From positions 1 through 39,439 of the forward strand of contig JAKPAC010000025.1 in NCBI GenBank assembly GCA_029779645.1: a DNA stretch of 39,439 nucleotides, read 5' to 3'. This stretch comes from Actinomycetes bacterium (GTDB lineage: Bacteria; Actinomycetota; Actinomycetes; Actinomycetales; Microbacteriaceae). Positions 8,064 through 17,379 of the stretch are shown piece by piece. The position numbers and the translations under genes were made by a program. Position 1 is the stretch's first letter, and every line of letters starts with the position of its first letter. The notes beneath the pieces are model-generated. The model searched no databases, was not told the origin of the DNA, and saw only the letters and a program-made list of their open reading frames with translations.

Positions 8064-9899
8064 ATGAGCGTTCCCGAAGTGCCGGGCGAGATCCTGGCGT
8101 CCGCTGCGGGCCTGCTGCCCGGCGGCATCCTGGTCGAGGCCGAGGCGTTCGACGATTTCGGCGGCTGGGTCATGGACTCGCAGTTCGAGCACGAGATGGG
8201 CTCGCCCTACCTCCTCGCGCACGGCAACGGCGTGCCGGTGGCGGATGCCACGACGCTCGTCTCGGTTGCCGAGGCCGGCAGCTACGCCGTCTGGGTCCGC
8301 GCCAAGGACTGGGTGCCGGCGCACCACCCGGGCCGGTTCACGCTGTCGGTCAACGGCGTGACGCTCGACACGGAGTTCGGCGCCAACGGCCAGGACTGGT
8401 CGTGGCAGGCGGCCGGCTCGGTCGAGCTGCCCGCGGGCGACACCCGACTCGTGCTGCACGATCTCACCGGATTCGCCGGCCGCTGCGATGCGATCTTCTT
8501 CGCGCGCGACGAGCTCACGCCACCCGAGCCGGGTCATGACGGCGCACGTTCGTGGCGCAAGACCCTGCGCGGCCTGCCCGAGGAGCCGGTCGATGCCGGC
8601 AGCTTCGACGTCGTCGTTGTGGGCGGCGGCGTGACGGGAGCCGCCGCGGCGCTCGCCGCAGCGCGCCTGGGCGACCGCGTGGCGCTGATCCAGGACCGCC
8701 CGGTGCTTGGCGGCAACGCCAGCATCGAGATCGGTCTCAGCCCCCGCGGCATGACCGGGCCCCTGATCAACGAGCTCGCCGAGCGCGACGAGACCGGCGA
8801 TCTGCGCGCGCTCTCGCTGCTGCGCGCCGAACCGACCGCCACCGTGTTCATGGAGCACCTCGTCTTTGATGCGGTGACGGAAGACAGCACGATTCTTTCG
8901 GTCGATGCTCGTGAGTCGCGCACCGGGCGTGAGATCCGCCTGAGCGCGCCCGTATTCATCGACTGCAGCGGCACGGCGGCGCTCGGCCTCCTCTCGGGCG
9001 CCGAGACCATGTTCGGGCAGGAGGCGCGCTCCGAGTACGGTGAGCCGCTGGCACCCGAAGAGCGCAACACCATGCACCACGGCAACACGGTGTTCTTCCG
9101 CACGCGGATGGCGGAGCATCCCGTCTCGTTCCCCGACGTGCCGTGGGCAACCGAGGTGTCGAAGGACTTCTCAGACCTCAGCGGGCAGCTGATGACGCCC
9201 GGATTCGAGAACGGCCCCGGCCCCGTGGTGGTGCACCCCGGCTTCATCGAAGACCCGAACATGAACCCGCGGATGAAGTTTCCGGGCACCCACTTCTGGG
9301 AATACGGCCAGTGGCTCGACCCGTACACGAACGGCGAGCTGGTGCGCGATCACCTGTGGCGCGCGCTGTACGGGACGCTCTCGAACGTCAAGACGATGGA
9401 ACCCGAGAAGTGGGCGAACCTGGAGCTCGACTGGGTGGCGTTCGTGCCCGGTCAGGGCGAGTACAAGCGCTACCGCGGCGACTATGTGCTGAGCGAAAAC
9501 GATGTGCGCGGGCACGCCGAGTTCGACGACACCGTGGTGCAGAACTTTGGTGCGTTCTGCATGCACTTCCCCGGCGACGAGAACGACAAGTACGACTTCC
9601 GTCTGAAGGACTGGATCTGGGATGTTCGGGACGACCTGCCCTACAACATCCCGTTCCGCACGCTCTACTCGGTGAACATCTCGAACCTGTTGGTGGCGGG
9701 CAAGCACACCAGCGTGACGCGCATCGCGGGATCGAACACGAAGCTGATGGGCAACGGCGGGCAGCACGCGATCGCGACGGCGGCCGCCGCGCACCTGTGC
9801 AACAAGCACGGCGCGACGCCCCGCGGCATCCTCGAGTCGCACCTCGCCGAGCTGCAGGCGCTGGCGGCGACGTTCACCCGCGTGGCCGCCGAGGTGTAG
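8064..9899 (+). CDS. FAD-dependent oxidoreductase with N-terminal beta-sandwich (carbohydrate-binding-like) domain
   Basis: The 611-residue protein has two parts. Residues about 15-155 look like a galactose-binding-type beta sandwich (EAEAFDDFGGWVMD, GSYAVWVRAKDW, a SVNG strand motif, and a closing GRCDAIFFARDE), as seen in secreted glycan-related proteins. Residues about 180-611 are an FAD oxidoreductase of the PF12831 type: dinucleotide loop GGGVTG at 187-192, GGNAS at 216-220, IDCSGTAALG and the C-terminal NLLVAGKHTSVTRIAGSNTKLMGNGG flavin-contacting segment. No signal peptide or Tat motif is visible, so it should be cytoplasmic. Substrate unknown; the N-terminal domain suggests a sugar or glycoside (inference). 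The start at 8064 follows AAGGGG by nine bases. A possible -10 TAGCGT is at 8006-8011. An aldo/keto reductase follows by 29 bases. Confidence 0.85.
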   Translation: MSVPEVPGEILASAAGLLPGGILVEAEAFDDFGGWVMDSQFEHEMGSPYLLAHGNGVPVADATTLVSVAEAGSYAVWVRAKDWVPAHHPGRFTLSVNGVTLDTEFGANGQDWSWQAAGSVELPAGDTRLVLHDLTGFAGRCDAIFFARDELTPPEPGHDGARSWRKTLRGLPEEPVDAGSFDVVVVGGGVTGAAAALAAARLGDRVALIQDRPVLGGNASIEIGLSPRGMTGPLINELAERDETGDLRALSLLRAEPTATVFMEHLVFDAVTEDSTILSVDARESRTGREIRLSAPVFIDCSGTAALGLLSGAETMFGQEARSEYGEPLAPEERNTMHHGNTVFFRTRMAEHPVSFPDVPWATEVSKDFSDLSGQLMTPGFENGPGPVVVHPGFIEDPNMNPRMKFPGTHFWEYGQWLDPYTNGELVRDHLWRALYGTLSNVKTMEPEKWANLELDWVAFVPGQGEYKRYRGDYVLSENDVRGHAEFDDTVVQNFGAFCMHFPGDENDKYDFRLKDWIWDVRDDLPYNIPFRTLYSVNISNLLVAGKHTSVTRIAGSNTKLMGNGGQHAIATAAAAHLCNKHGATPRGILESHLAELQALAATFTRVAAEV

Positions 9900-9916
9900 G
9901 GGGCCCGTACGGGTCG

Positions 9917-10765
<849 letters not shown>

Positions 10766-10767
10766 CG

Positions 10768-10808
10768 CGGGCTGCGCCGCTCAGACCCGGGCTGCGCCGC
10801 TCAGACCC
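10768..10808. repeat. Two-copy 20-base tandem repeat between convergent genes
   Basis: The unit CGGGCTGCGCCGCTCAGACC occurs at 10768-10787 and again at 10788-10807 without spacer or mismatch. The second copy contains the stop codon (TGA, complement of 10801-10803) and the last codon of the minus-strand mannosyltransferase. Each copy can fold GGGCTG against CAG-A-CCC with one bulge, so the array may act as a pair of weak terminator hairpins between the convergent genes. Confidence 0.8.
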
Positions 10809-12405
10809 AGGTGGGCAGCCAGTTGTGCATGATCCAGAACTGGTATGAGATCTCCATCCCGGTCCACACCGGGTAGAAGAACGCAGAGATCAGCGTCGCC
10901 ACGACGAGGAAGACGACGATCGCCGCGGCGCCGTTCGCGCGGCGCCCGGGCGGTCCGTCCCGCGGGCCGAGTGCGTCGCGGGCGACGAGGGCGAGCGCGA
11001 GCGCCACGAACGGGATCATCACGACCGTGTAGAACTGGAAGATCGTGCGCTCGCCGTACAGCAGCCAGGGCAGGTAGGTGACCGCGAGCCCGGTGAGCAC
11101 GAACGCGATGCGCCAGTCGCGGGTGCGCGCGAACCGGTAGACGAGAAACAGCGCCGCCGCCATGCCGCCCCACCAGATGAGCGGATTCGAGACGCTCGTG
11201 ATCGCCTGCACGCAGCCGCCGTCGAGCGCGCACCCGGCGTCGCCCCCGTCGGTCTTGAGCCAGTGCATGAACGTGGGGCGCAGCAGCAGCGGCCATGTCC
11301 ACGCGGGCGCAGCGTAGCCGTGCTCCGACGTCAGCCCGACGTGGAAGCTGTACATCGACTGGTGGTACTGCCACAGGCTCTGCAGGGGCAGCGGCACCCA
11401 CGACCAGAATCCGGTCGCCGGCGACGACGCCGCCGCGCCGCGGTCGTAGCCGCCCTCGGTGACGAACCAGCCCGTCCACGAGGCGAGGTAGGTCAGCAGC
11501 GCGATCGGCACGAGCTGCAGGAACGCGACCGGCCCCTGCCGCAGCATCCCGTCGACGAACCAGCCGTCGATGCCCGCCCGGCGGCGGGCGAGCATGTCGG
11601 TGACGACGAGGTAGATGCCCACGCCGGCCAGCGCGTAGGCGCCGGACCACTTCACGGCCGAGGCCGCGCCCAGTGCCACCCCGGCCGCGAGCACCCAGGG
11701 CCGCGACCACACGACGGGCCCCCACGCCGGCGGCTCGCCGGGGTGCGCGGCGCGGCGCGCGGCCACGGCGAGGGCGATGCGGGCCTGCATGCGCTCGCGG
11801 TCGTACAGCACGAACAGGAGCGCCAGCAGGATGCACAGCATCAGCGAGTTGTCGAGCAGCGCGACGCGGCTCATCACGATCGCGACGCCGTCGATCGCCA
11901 TCAGGAACCCCGCGACCACGCCGAGCATGGTCGAGCCGGTGAGCTTGCGGCCGATCACGGTCACCAGCAGCACGGCGCCAGCGCCCACGAGGGCGGTGGT
12001 GATGCGCCAGGCCCAGGCGTCGCCGGCGCCGAAGGCCAGCATCCCGAGCGCGATGATCCACTTGCCGAGCGGGGGATGCACCACGTAGGCGGCCTGCGGC
12101 AGGAACACGTTCGTGTCGCCGGCCTCGAACGAGGCGTTGGCGCCCTCCGGCCACTTCGCCTCGAAGCCGAGGTGCAGCAGCGAGAACGCGTCCTTCACGT
12201 AGTAGGTCTCGTCGAACACGAGGGCGTGCGGGCTGCCGAGGTTCCAGACTCGCAGCACGAGGGCGAGGAGCGTCACGAGGGCGGGGCCGCCCCACCACCA
12301 CAGCCGCGCGCGGGCCGGGGTGCGCAGCATCCGCCCCCACCAGCGACCCCGCGGGGCCGCCGCGCGCGCGTGCGCGCCGGGCGCGATGGTCGCAGGCTCA
12401 CTCAC
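10801..12405 (-). CDS. pmt: Dolichyl-phosphate-mannose-protein mannosyltransferase (GT39)
   Basis: This 534-residue polytopic membrane protein belongs to the PMT/GT39 family, which transfers mannose from polyprenyl-phosphate-mannose to serine or threonine of secreted proteins during Sec export. The catalytic acidic pair of the first extracytoplasmic loop is Asp65-Glu66 in FDETYYVKDAFSLL; HPPLGKW, AIDGVAIVMSRVALLD and the late WLLYGERTIFQFYTVVMIPF segment are typical. About ten hydrophobic segments are spread to the C-terminus (NWLPTWV). I placed the start at the GTG at 12405 (VSEPATIAPG): a longer frame to 12546 would run through rsmI, and TAGGCT lies seven bases before the GTG. Its position next to rsmI matches mycobacterial Rv1002c-Rv1003. 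Confidence 0.93.
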   Translation of the reverse strand: MSEPATIAPGAHARAAAPRGRWWGRMLRTPARARLWWWGGPALVTLLALVLRVWNLGSPHALVFDETYYVKDAFSLLHLGFEAKWPEGANASFEAGDTNVFLPQAAYVVHPPLGKWIIALGMLAFGAGDAWAWRITTALVGAGAVLLVTVIGRKLTGSTMLGVVAGFLMAIDGVAIVMSRVALLDNSLMLCILLALLFVLYDRERMQARIALAVAARRAAHPGEPPAWGPVVWSRPWVLAAGVALGAASAVKWSGAYALAGVGIYLVVTDMLARRRAGIDGWFVDGMLRQGPVAFLQLVPIALLTYLASWTGWFVTEGGYDRGAAASSPATGFWSWVPLPLQSLWQYHQSMYSFHVGLTSEHGYAAPAWTWPLLLRPTFMHWLKTDGGDAGCALDGGCVQAITSVSNPLIWWGGMAAALFLVYRFARTRDWRIAFVLTGLAVTYLPWLLYGERTIFQFYTVVMIPFVALALALVARDALGPRDGPPGRRANGAAAIVVFLVVATLISAFFYPVWTGMEISYQFWIMHNWLPTWV

Positions 12406-12412
12406 GCGCTCA

Positions 12413-12422
12413 AGCCTAGGGT
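12413..12422. promoter_or_regulatory. Interlocked divergent -10 elements for pmt and rsmI
   Basis: The palindrome CCTAGG at 12415-12420 is the core of two overlapping hexamers: TAGGCT on the minus strand (12418-12413), seven bases before the pmt GTG, and TAGGGT on the plus strand (12417-12422), 14 bases before the rsmI GTG. Only 31 bases separate the two start codons, so the two promoters must share DNA and should compete. Confidence 0.5.
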
Positions 12423-12436
12423 GCGACACTGGGACG

Positions 12437-13264
12437 GTGATCATTCTCGCCGCGACCCCCATCGGCAATCTCGGGGATGCCTCGCCCCGCCTCGTCGCCG
12501 CGCTCGAGGCCGCGACGGTCGTCGCCTCCGAAGACACCCGCACCACGCAGCGCCTGCTGGCGGCCCTCGGCGTCGAGAACCGGCCGCGCCTGCTCGCGCT
12601 GCACGATCACAACGAGAAGGAGCGCGCCGAGTCGATCGTCGAGCTCGCCGCGGAGGGCGATGTGCTCGTGCTCAGCGACGCCGGCATGCCCACCGTCTCG
12701 GACCCAGGCTTCGCGCTCGTCGCGGCGGCGGCCGCCGCGGGGGTGACGGTGACCGCGATCCCCGGGCCGAGCGCGGTGATCACGGCCCTCGCCGTCTCAG
12801 GCCTGCCCACCGACCGCTTCACGTTCGAGGGGTTCCTGCCGCGCAAGGGCGGCGACCGCCGGGGCTCGCTCGCGGCCCTCGCGAGCGAGCCGCGCACGAT
12901 GGTGTTCTTCGAGTCGCCCTCGCGCCTGGCCGAGACCCTGGGCGACATGCGCGGCGCGTTCGGCGCGCACCGCCGTGCCGCGGTGTGCCGCGAGCTGACG
13001 AAGCTGTACGAGGAGGTGCGCCGCGGCACGCTCGACGAGCTCGCCGAGTGGGCCGCGCAGGGCGTGCGCGGCGAGATCTGCGTGGTCGTCGAGGGTGCGG
13101 CCCCGGTGCGGCTGTCGCTCGCCGACGGCGTCGCGCAGGTGCGCGAGCTCGTGGCATCCGGAGCTCGGCTGAAGGCCGCCGCCGCGGAGGTGGCGGGCCA
13201 GACCGGGCTGTCGTCGCGCGAGCTCTACCAGGGCGCGCTCGCGGCGCGCGGCGAGCAGGGCTGA
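12437..13264 (+). CDS. rsmI: 16S rRNA (cytidine(1402)-2'-O)-methyltransferase RsmI
   Basis: The 275-residue protein is RsmI, a tetrapyrrole-methylase-fold enzyme that uses S-adenosylmethionine to 2'-O-methylate C1402 in the decoding centre of 16S rRNA. Diagnostic blocks are ATPIGNLGD at 6-14, SEDTRTTQRLL, SDAGMPTVSDPG, IPGPSAVITALAVSGLP, FEGFLPRKGGDR, FFESPSRLAETL and LTKLYEEVRRGTL. I chose GTG 12437 because it places the conserved IILAATPIGNLG at the very N-terminus as in homologues; the longer frame from 12320 would overlap pmt. No good ribosome-binding site precedes it, so the leader is probably only a few bases long. Its length matches the usual 275-290 residues. Confidence 0.96.
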   Translation: MIILAATPIGNLGDASPRLVAALEAATVVASEDTRTTQRLLAALGVENRPRLLALHDHNEKERAESIVELAAEGDVLVLSDAGMPTVSDPGFALVAAAAAAGVTVTAIPGPSAVITALAVSGLPTDRFTFEGFLPRKGGDRRGSLAALASEPRTMVFFESPSRLAETLGDMRGAFGAHRRAAVCRELTKLYEEVRRGTLDELAEWAAQGVRGEICVVVEGAAPVRLSLADGVAQVRELVASGARLKAAAAEVAGQTGLSSRELYQGALAARGEQG

Positions 13265-13349
13265 GCGCAGGCCCTCGCAGGCCGCAGGGTCGACGCGCGA
13301 CGCGTGTCACAGTGGCTGCGGGCGGTCCCCGGCGCTCGCCGCGGCTCCG

Positions 13350-13355
13350 TACAAT
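13350..13355 (+). promoter_or_regulatory. Candidate leaderless promoter (-10) for metG
   Basis: TACAAT is the best -10 match in the window and ends seven bases before the ATG at 13363. It overlaps an in-frame ATG at 13354, which argues that the later ATG is the true start and that the transcript begins at it. No convincing -35 lies 17 bases upstream. Confidence 0.6.
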
Positions 13356-13362
13356 GGAGCGC

Positions 13363-14943
13363 ATGCCCGACGGCCGTTCCTTCTACATCACCACGCCCAT
13401 CTACTACCCCAGCGATGTGCCGCACATCGGCCACGGTTACTCGACCGTCGCCGTCGACACGCTTGCCCGCTGGCACCGCCAGGCCGGTGACGACACGTGG
13501 ATGCTCACCGGGACGGACGAGCACGGGCAGAAGATGCTGCGCACCGCGGCCGCGAACGGCGCCACCCCGCAGGAGTGGGTCGATCGCCTCGTCGCCGAGT
13601 CGTGGTATCCCGTGCTTCGCACCCTCGACATCGCGAACGACGACTTCATCCGCACCACGCAGGGCCGTCACGAGCGCAACGTCCAGACCTTCCTGCAGCG
13701 GGTGTACGACCGCGGCTACATCTATGCGGGCGAGTACGAGGCGCTCTACTGCGTGGGCTGCGAGGAGTTCAAGCCCGAATCCGAGATCCAGGACGGCACC
13801 GGGCCCTTTGAGGGCCTGAAGGTCTGCGCGATCCACTCGAAGCCGCTCGAGCTGCTGCACGAGAAGAACTACTTCTTCAAGCTCAGCGAGTTCCAGGACG
13901 AGCTGCTGAAGCTCTACACGGAGCGCCCCGACTTCGTGCAGCCCGAATCGGCGCGCAACGAGGTCATCCAGTTCGTCAAGCACGGGCTGAAGGACCTCTC
14001 GATCTCGCGCTCCACCTTCGACTGGGGCATCAAGGTCCCGTGGGACGAGACGCACGTCGTCTACGTCTGGTTCGACGCGCTGCTGAACTACGCCACCGCC
14101 GTCGGCTACGGCGAAGACGACGAGCAGTTCGCCCGCCGCTGGCCCGCGACGCACATCGTCGGCAAAGACATCCTGCGCTTCCACGCGGTGATCTGGCCCG
14201 CCATGCTCATGGCCGCCGGCATCGAGGTGCCCCATCAGGTGTTCGCGCACGGCTGGCTGCTCGTCGGCGGCGAGAAGATGTCGAAGTCGAAGCTCACCGG
14301 CATCGCGCCGGCCGAGATCATCGACGTGTTCGGCTCCGACGCGTTCCGGTTCTACTTCATGAGCGCCATCGCGTTCGGCCACGACGGCTCGTTCTCATGG
14401 GAGGACCTCGCGGCGCGCTATCAGGCCGAGCTGGCCAACGGCTTCGGCAACCTCGCCTCGCGCACCACCGCGATGATCGAGCGCTACTTCGAGGGCATCG
14501 TGCCGCCGCAGGGAGCCGTCGCCGAGAGCGACGCGCGCATCCAGCAGATCGTTCGGGATGCCGCCGCCGGGGCCGACGCCGCGATCGATCGCCTGCAGAT
14601 CGACGAGGCGGTCGCCTCGATCTGGACGATCGTCGACGCGCTGAACGGCTACATCACCGAGAACGAACCGTGGGCGCTCGCGAAGGACGACGCGCAGCGC
14701 GAGCGGCTCGGCACCGTGCTCTACACGGCGGCCGAGGGCCTGCGCGCCCTCGCCGTGCTGCTCTCGCCCGTGATGCCGAAGGCATGCGAGAAGCTGTGGA
14801 TCGCGCTCGGCGCCGCCGAGACCCTCGGTCGCCTGCACGACCAGCCGATCCGCGACGCGGGCACGTGGGGGCAGCTGGGGCCCGGCACCAGCGTGAACGG
14901 GCTCGCGCCGCTGTTCCCGCGCGTCGAGTCGACCGTCGACTGA
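13363..14943 (+). CDS. metG: Methionine-tRNA ligase
   Basis: The 526-residue protein is a class I methionyl-tRNA synthetase, which charges initiator and elongator tRNA-Met in the cytoplasm. The signature HIGH is at residues 21-24 and KMSKS at 305-309. The connective peptide keeps zinc-type ligands (YCVGCEEF and later VCAIHSKPLE), followed by NYFFKLSEFQDELL. The anticodon-binding helical domain (LANGFGNLASRTTAMI) is present, and the protein ends without the C-terminal tRNA-binding extension found in the longer E. coli type. Start 13363 is chosen over the in-frame ATG at 13354, because the latter lies inside the TACAAT element. tatD follows within 10 bases and is probably cotranscribed. Confidence 0.97.
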   Translation: MPDGRSFYITTPIYYPSDVPHIGHGYSTVAVDTLARWHRQAGDDTWMLTGTDEHGQKMLRTAAANGATPQEWVDRLVAESWYPVLRTLDIANDDFIRTTQGRHERNVQTFLQRVYDRGYIYAGEYEALYCVGCEEFKPESEIQDGTGPFEGLKVCAIHSKPLELLHEKNYFFKLSEFQDELLKLYTERPDFVQPESARNEVIQFVKHGLKDLSISRSTFDWGIKVPWDETHVVYVWFDALLNYATAVGYGEDDEQFARRWPATHIVGKDILRFHAVIWPAMLMAAGIEVPHQVFAHGWLLVGGEKMSKSKLTGIAPAEIIDVFGSDAFRFYFMSAIAFGHDGSFSWEDLAARYQAELANGFGNLASRTTAMIERYFEGIVPPQGAVAESDARIQQIVRDAAAGADAAIDRLQIDEAVASIWTIVDALNGYITENEPWALAKDDAQRERLGTVLYTAAEGLRALAVLLSPVMPKACEKLWIALGAAETLGRLHDQPIRDAGTWGQLGPGTSVNGLAPLFPRVESTVD

Positions 14944-14953
14944 TCGGATCGTG

Positions 14954-15904
14954 ATGACTGACCCGGCCGCGCCGCTCGGACCCCTGGTGCCGGGGAGCAG
15001 CCTCGACGGCGCGCCCCCGGTGCCCGGCGGCGAGTACATCCGCGAGCGCTTCAAGGGCGACCGCGGCGACCTGCGGTACCCGCCCCTGCCCGAGCCGCTC
15101 GCGGTGGCCGTCTACGACAACCACACGCACCTCGAGATCGCCGACGGCGAGCAGCCGCTGACCCTCGCGGAGCAGCTCGATCGCGCTGAGGCCGTCGGGG
15201 TACGCGGTGTGATCCAGGTCGGCGGCGACGTCGAGTCGTCTCGCTGGTCGGCCGACGCCGCCGAGCGCGATGAGCGCGTGCTGGCGGCCGTGGCGATCCA
15301 CCCGAACGAGGCGCCCGGCTACGAGGCAGCCGGCACGCTCGACGAGGCCCTCGCGATCATCGACGAGCTCGCCGCGCGGCCGCGGGTTCGCGCGGTCGGC
15401 GAGACCGGCCTCGACTTCTTCCGCACGGAGGACGACGGGCGGCCGGCGCAGCATCGCAGCTTCGAGGCGCACATCGAGATCGCGAAGCGCCACGGCATCG
15501 CCCTGCAGATCCACGATCGCGACGCCCACGACGCCGTGCTCGAGACCCTCGAGCGCGTCGGCGCGCCCGAGACCACGGTGTTCCACTGCTTCTCGGGCGA
15601 CGCCGAGATGGCCCGCTTCTGCGCGCCGCGCGGCTACTATCTCTCGTTCGCGGGCAACGTCACGTTCAAGAACGCGCAGCGGCTGCGCGACGCGCTTCTG
15701 GCTGCGCCGCGCGATCGCATCCTGATCGAGACGGATGCCCCGTTCCTGACGCCCGAGCCCACCCGCGGCCGCCCGAACGCGCCGTACCTGATCCCGAACA
15801 CCCTGCGGTTCATGGCCGGCGTGCTGGGCGAGGACGCGGACGTGCTCGCCGCCGACATCGCCGCGAACACCGTGCGCGCCTACGGCGAGTGGGCGCGCGC
15901 GTGA
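14954..15904 (+). CDS. tatD: TatD family metal-dependent hydrolase (DNase)
   Basis: This TIM-barrel metallohydrolase of the TatD family has the metal-binding signatures DNHTHLE (His57, His59), VGETGLDFFR, LQIHDRDAH, VFHCFSGD and IETDAPFLTPEP. Family members show Mg-dependent 3'-5' DNase activity; the cellular role here is inferred. It has about 50 extra N-terminal residues before the first strand, Pro/Gly-rich and containing YIRERFKGDRGD, which is common in actinobacterial members. The start could be GTG 14951 or ATG 14954; I prefer the ATG. It lies directly after metG, and its stop overlaps the start of rsmA by four bases (GTGA), which indicates translational coupling. In mycobacteria rpfB lies between these two genes; it is missing here. 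Confidence 0.93.
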   Translation: MTDPAAPLGPLVPGSSLDGAPPVPGGEYIRERFKGDRGDLRYPPLPEPLAVAVYDNHTHLEIADGEQPLTLAEQLDRAEAVGVRGVIQVGGDVESSRWSADAAERDERVLAAVAIHPNEAPGYEAAGTLDEALAIIDELAARPRVRAVGETGLDFFRTEDDGRPAQHRSFEAHIEIAKRHGIALQIHDRDAHDAVLETLERVGAPETTVFHCFSGDAEMARFCAPRGYYLSFAGNVTFKNAQRLRDALLAAPRDRILIETDAPFLTPEPTRGRPNAPYLIPNTLRFMAGVLGEDADVLAADIAANTVRAYGEWARA

Positions 15905-16752
15905 GCGTGCAGCTGCTCGGGCCCGCCGAGATCCGCGCCCTCGCGGAAGCGCTCGACGTCACCCCGACGAAGAAGCTCGGTCAGAACTTCGTGATCGACG
16001 CGAACACGGTGCGCCGCATCGTGAAGACCGCCGATGTGCGGCCGGGGGAGAAGGTCGTCGAGGTCGGGCCCGGGCTCGGCTCGCTGACCCTCGGCATCAT
16101 CGAGGCCGGCGCGAGCGTGACCGCGGTCGAGATCGACCACCGCCTGGCCGCGCGCCTGCCGATCACCTGCGCGGCCCAGGGCGCGCCCGAGGGCTCGCTG
16201 ACGGTCGTCGACGCCGACGCCCTGCGTGTCACCGAGCTGCCGGGCGAGCCGGAAACGCTCGTCGCGAACCTGCCGTACAACGTGTCGGTGCCCGTGCTCC
16301 TGCACTTCATGGAGTCGTTCCCGTACCTGCGCAAGGGCGTCGTGATGGTGCAGGCCGAGGTGGGGCACCGCCTCGCCGCGCCCCCGGGGAGCAAGGTCTA
16401 CGGCGCGCCCAGCGCGAAGGCCGCCTGGTACGGACCGTGGCGGGTGGTGGGCAACATCTCGCGCCAGGTCTTCTGGCCGGTGCCCGGCGTCGACAGCGTG
16501 CTCGTCGGCTTCACCCGCGACCCCGAGGCCCGCGGCACCGAGCAGGAGCGCGCGCAGACCTTCAAGATCGTGGATGCCGCCTTCCAGCAGCGCCGCAAGA
16601 TGCTCCGGCAGGCGCTGGCCGGGGTGCTCGGGGGCACCGCCGCGGAGGCGGCTGCCGTGCTCGAAGCCGCCGGCGTCGCGCCGACCGCGCGCGGCGAGGA
16701 GCTGACGATCGACGCGTTCCTCGCGATCGCGCGGGCGTCGCTGGCCGCCTAG
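15901..16752 (+). CDS. rsmA: 16S rRNA (adenine(1518)-N6/adenine(1519)-N6)-dimethyltransferase RsmA
   Basis: The 283-residue protein is RsmA/KsgA, which dimethylates the two adjacent adenines of helix 45 in 16S rRNA late in 30S assembly. Visible are the N-terminal TKKLGQNFVIDANTVRRIV, the AdoMet loop EVGPGLG at 54-60, the acidic VEIDHRLA strand end and the catalytic NLPYN at 123-127; the C-terminal region has FQQRRKMLRQALAG. The GTG at 15901 overlaps the tatD stop in a GTGA junction, and a start four codons earlier would lie inside tatD. It ends nine bases before the convergent VOC gene. In many actinobacteria ispE follows directly; here two genes separate them. Confidence 0.96.
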   Translation: MSVQLLGPAEIRALAEALDVTPTKKLGQNFVIDANTVRRIVKTADVRPGEKVVEVGPGLGSLTLGIIEAGASVTAVEIDHRLAARLPITCAAQGAPEGSLTVVDADALRVTELPGEPETLVANLPYNVSVPVLLHFMESFPYLRKGVVMVQAEVGHRLAAPPGSKVYGAPSAKAAWYGPWRVVGNISRQVFWPVPGVDSVLVGFTRDPEARGTEQERAQTFKIVDAAFQQRRKMLRQALAGVLGGTAAEAAAVLEAAGVAPTARGEELTIDAFLAIARASLAA

Positions 16753-16761
16753 CTGTCCTGC

Positions 16762-17196
16762 TTAGCTCGCGCCGGCGTCCGCCGGGCTTGCGCCCAGGAT
16801 GTCGACCATCCAGTTCACGCCGAAGCGGTCGGTGAGCTGACCGAAGATGTCGCCCCACGGCACGGGCTGGAGAGGCATCGTGACGGTGCCGCCGTCGGCG
16901 AGGCCGTCCCACATCGCCCGCAGCGCGGGCTCGTCGTCACCGCTGAGCGAGATCGTGATGAAGCTCTCGTCGGGACGGCTCATGCCCTGCGGCGTATCGG
17001 ACGCCATGAGGTTCAGGCCGCCGGGGGTCGTGATCATGCCGTGCATGATCAGGTCGAGGTCTTCGTCGGCGGTGCCGGGCATGTTGAACTCGCGAAACGT
17101 CGACATGGTGAGCTCGCCGCCAAGCGCCGTGGCATAGAACTCCAGCGCCTCGCGCGCGTTGCGGTGGAACGAGATGTACGGGTTGAGCATGGTCAT
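16762..17196 (-). CDS. VOC family protein (PhnB/glyoxalase-like)
   Basis: The 144-residue protein is a single-gene VOC-fold protein of the PhnB-like group. It shows the paired beta-alpha-beta-beta-beta modules: YISFHRNAREALEFYATALGG with MHGMITTPGGLNLMASD in the first half, and ITISLSGDDEPALRAMW ending in WGDIFGQLTDRFGVNWMVDI in the second. Relatives carry names such as glyoxalase or 3-demethylubiquinone methyltransferase but most have no proven reaction; I assign none. GGAG lies five bases before the ATG at 17196. It is inserted in antisense between rsmA and the second aldo/keto reductase, breaking the usual rsmA-ispE pair. Confidence 0.9.
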   Translation of the reverse strand: MTMLNPYISFHRNAREALEFYATALGGELTMSTFREFNMPGTADEDLDLIMHGMITTPGGLNLMASDTPQGMSRPDESFITISLSGDDEPALRAMWDGLADGGTVTMPLQPVPWGDIFGQLTDRFGVNWMVDILGASPADAGAS

Positions 17197-17379
17197 GATG
17201 ACTCCGATTCTGCGACGGGGCAGTGCCGATGCGCCCTGCGCTGGTGCGGGCCGCGGTCGCGGCATCCACGACGAGTATGAGCCGTGCCGCCGACATGCGC
17301 CAGAGCCTCCCGCGCGCCCGCGCCGGCGCTCGCGCTCGCCTTCGCGGGCACCAGCACCGGCGGCACCCGGCACCGCCGC

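Noticed and set aside
4149..9899. A 1916-codon open frame on the plus strand
   Set aside because: Its first two thirds are antisense to hrpA, whose motifs are unambiguous. Only the part from 8064 is a real gene.
10768..10808. CRISPR-like repeats
   Set aside because: Only two copies are present, without spacers and without cas genes nearby.
13265..13362. Possible SAM or T-box riboswitch before metG
   Set aside because: Only 98 bases lie between rsmI and metG, the -10 candidate is seven bases from the ATG, and no T-box or SAM-box sequence is visible.
13225..14382. A 385-codon minus-strand frame over metG
   Set aside because: It is antisense to a complete methionyl-tRNA synthetase and shows only His/Asp/Val/Leu-rich shadow composition.
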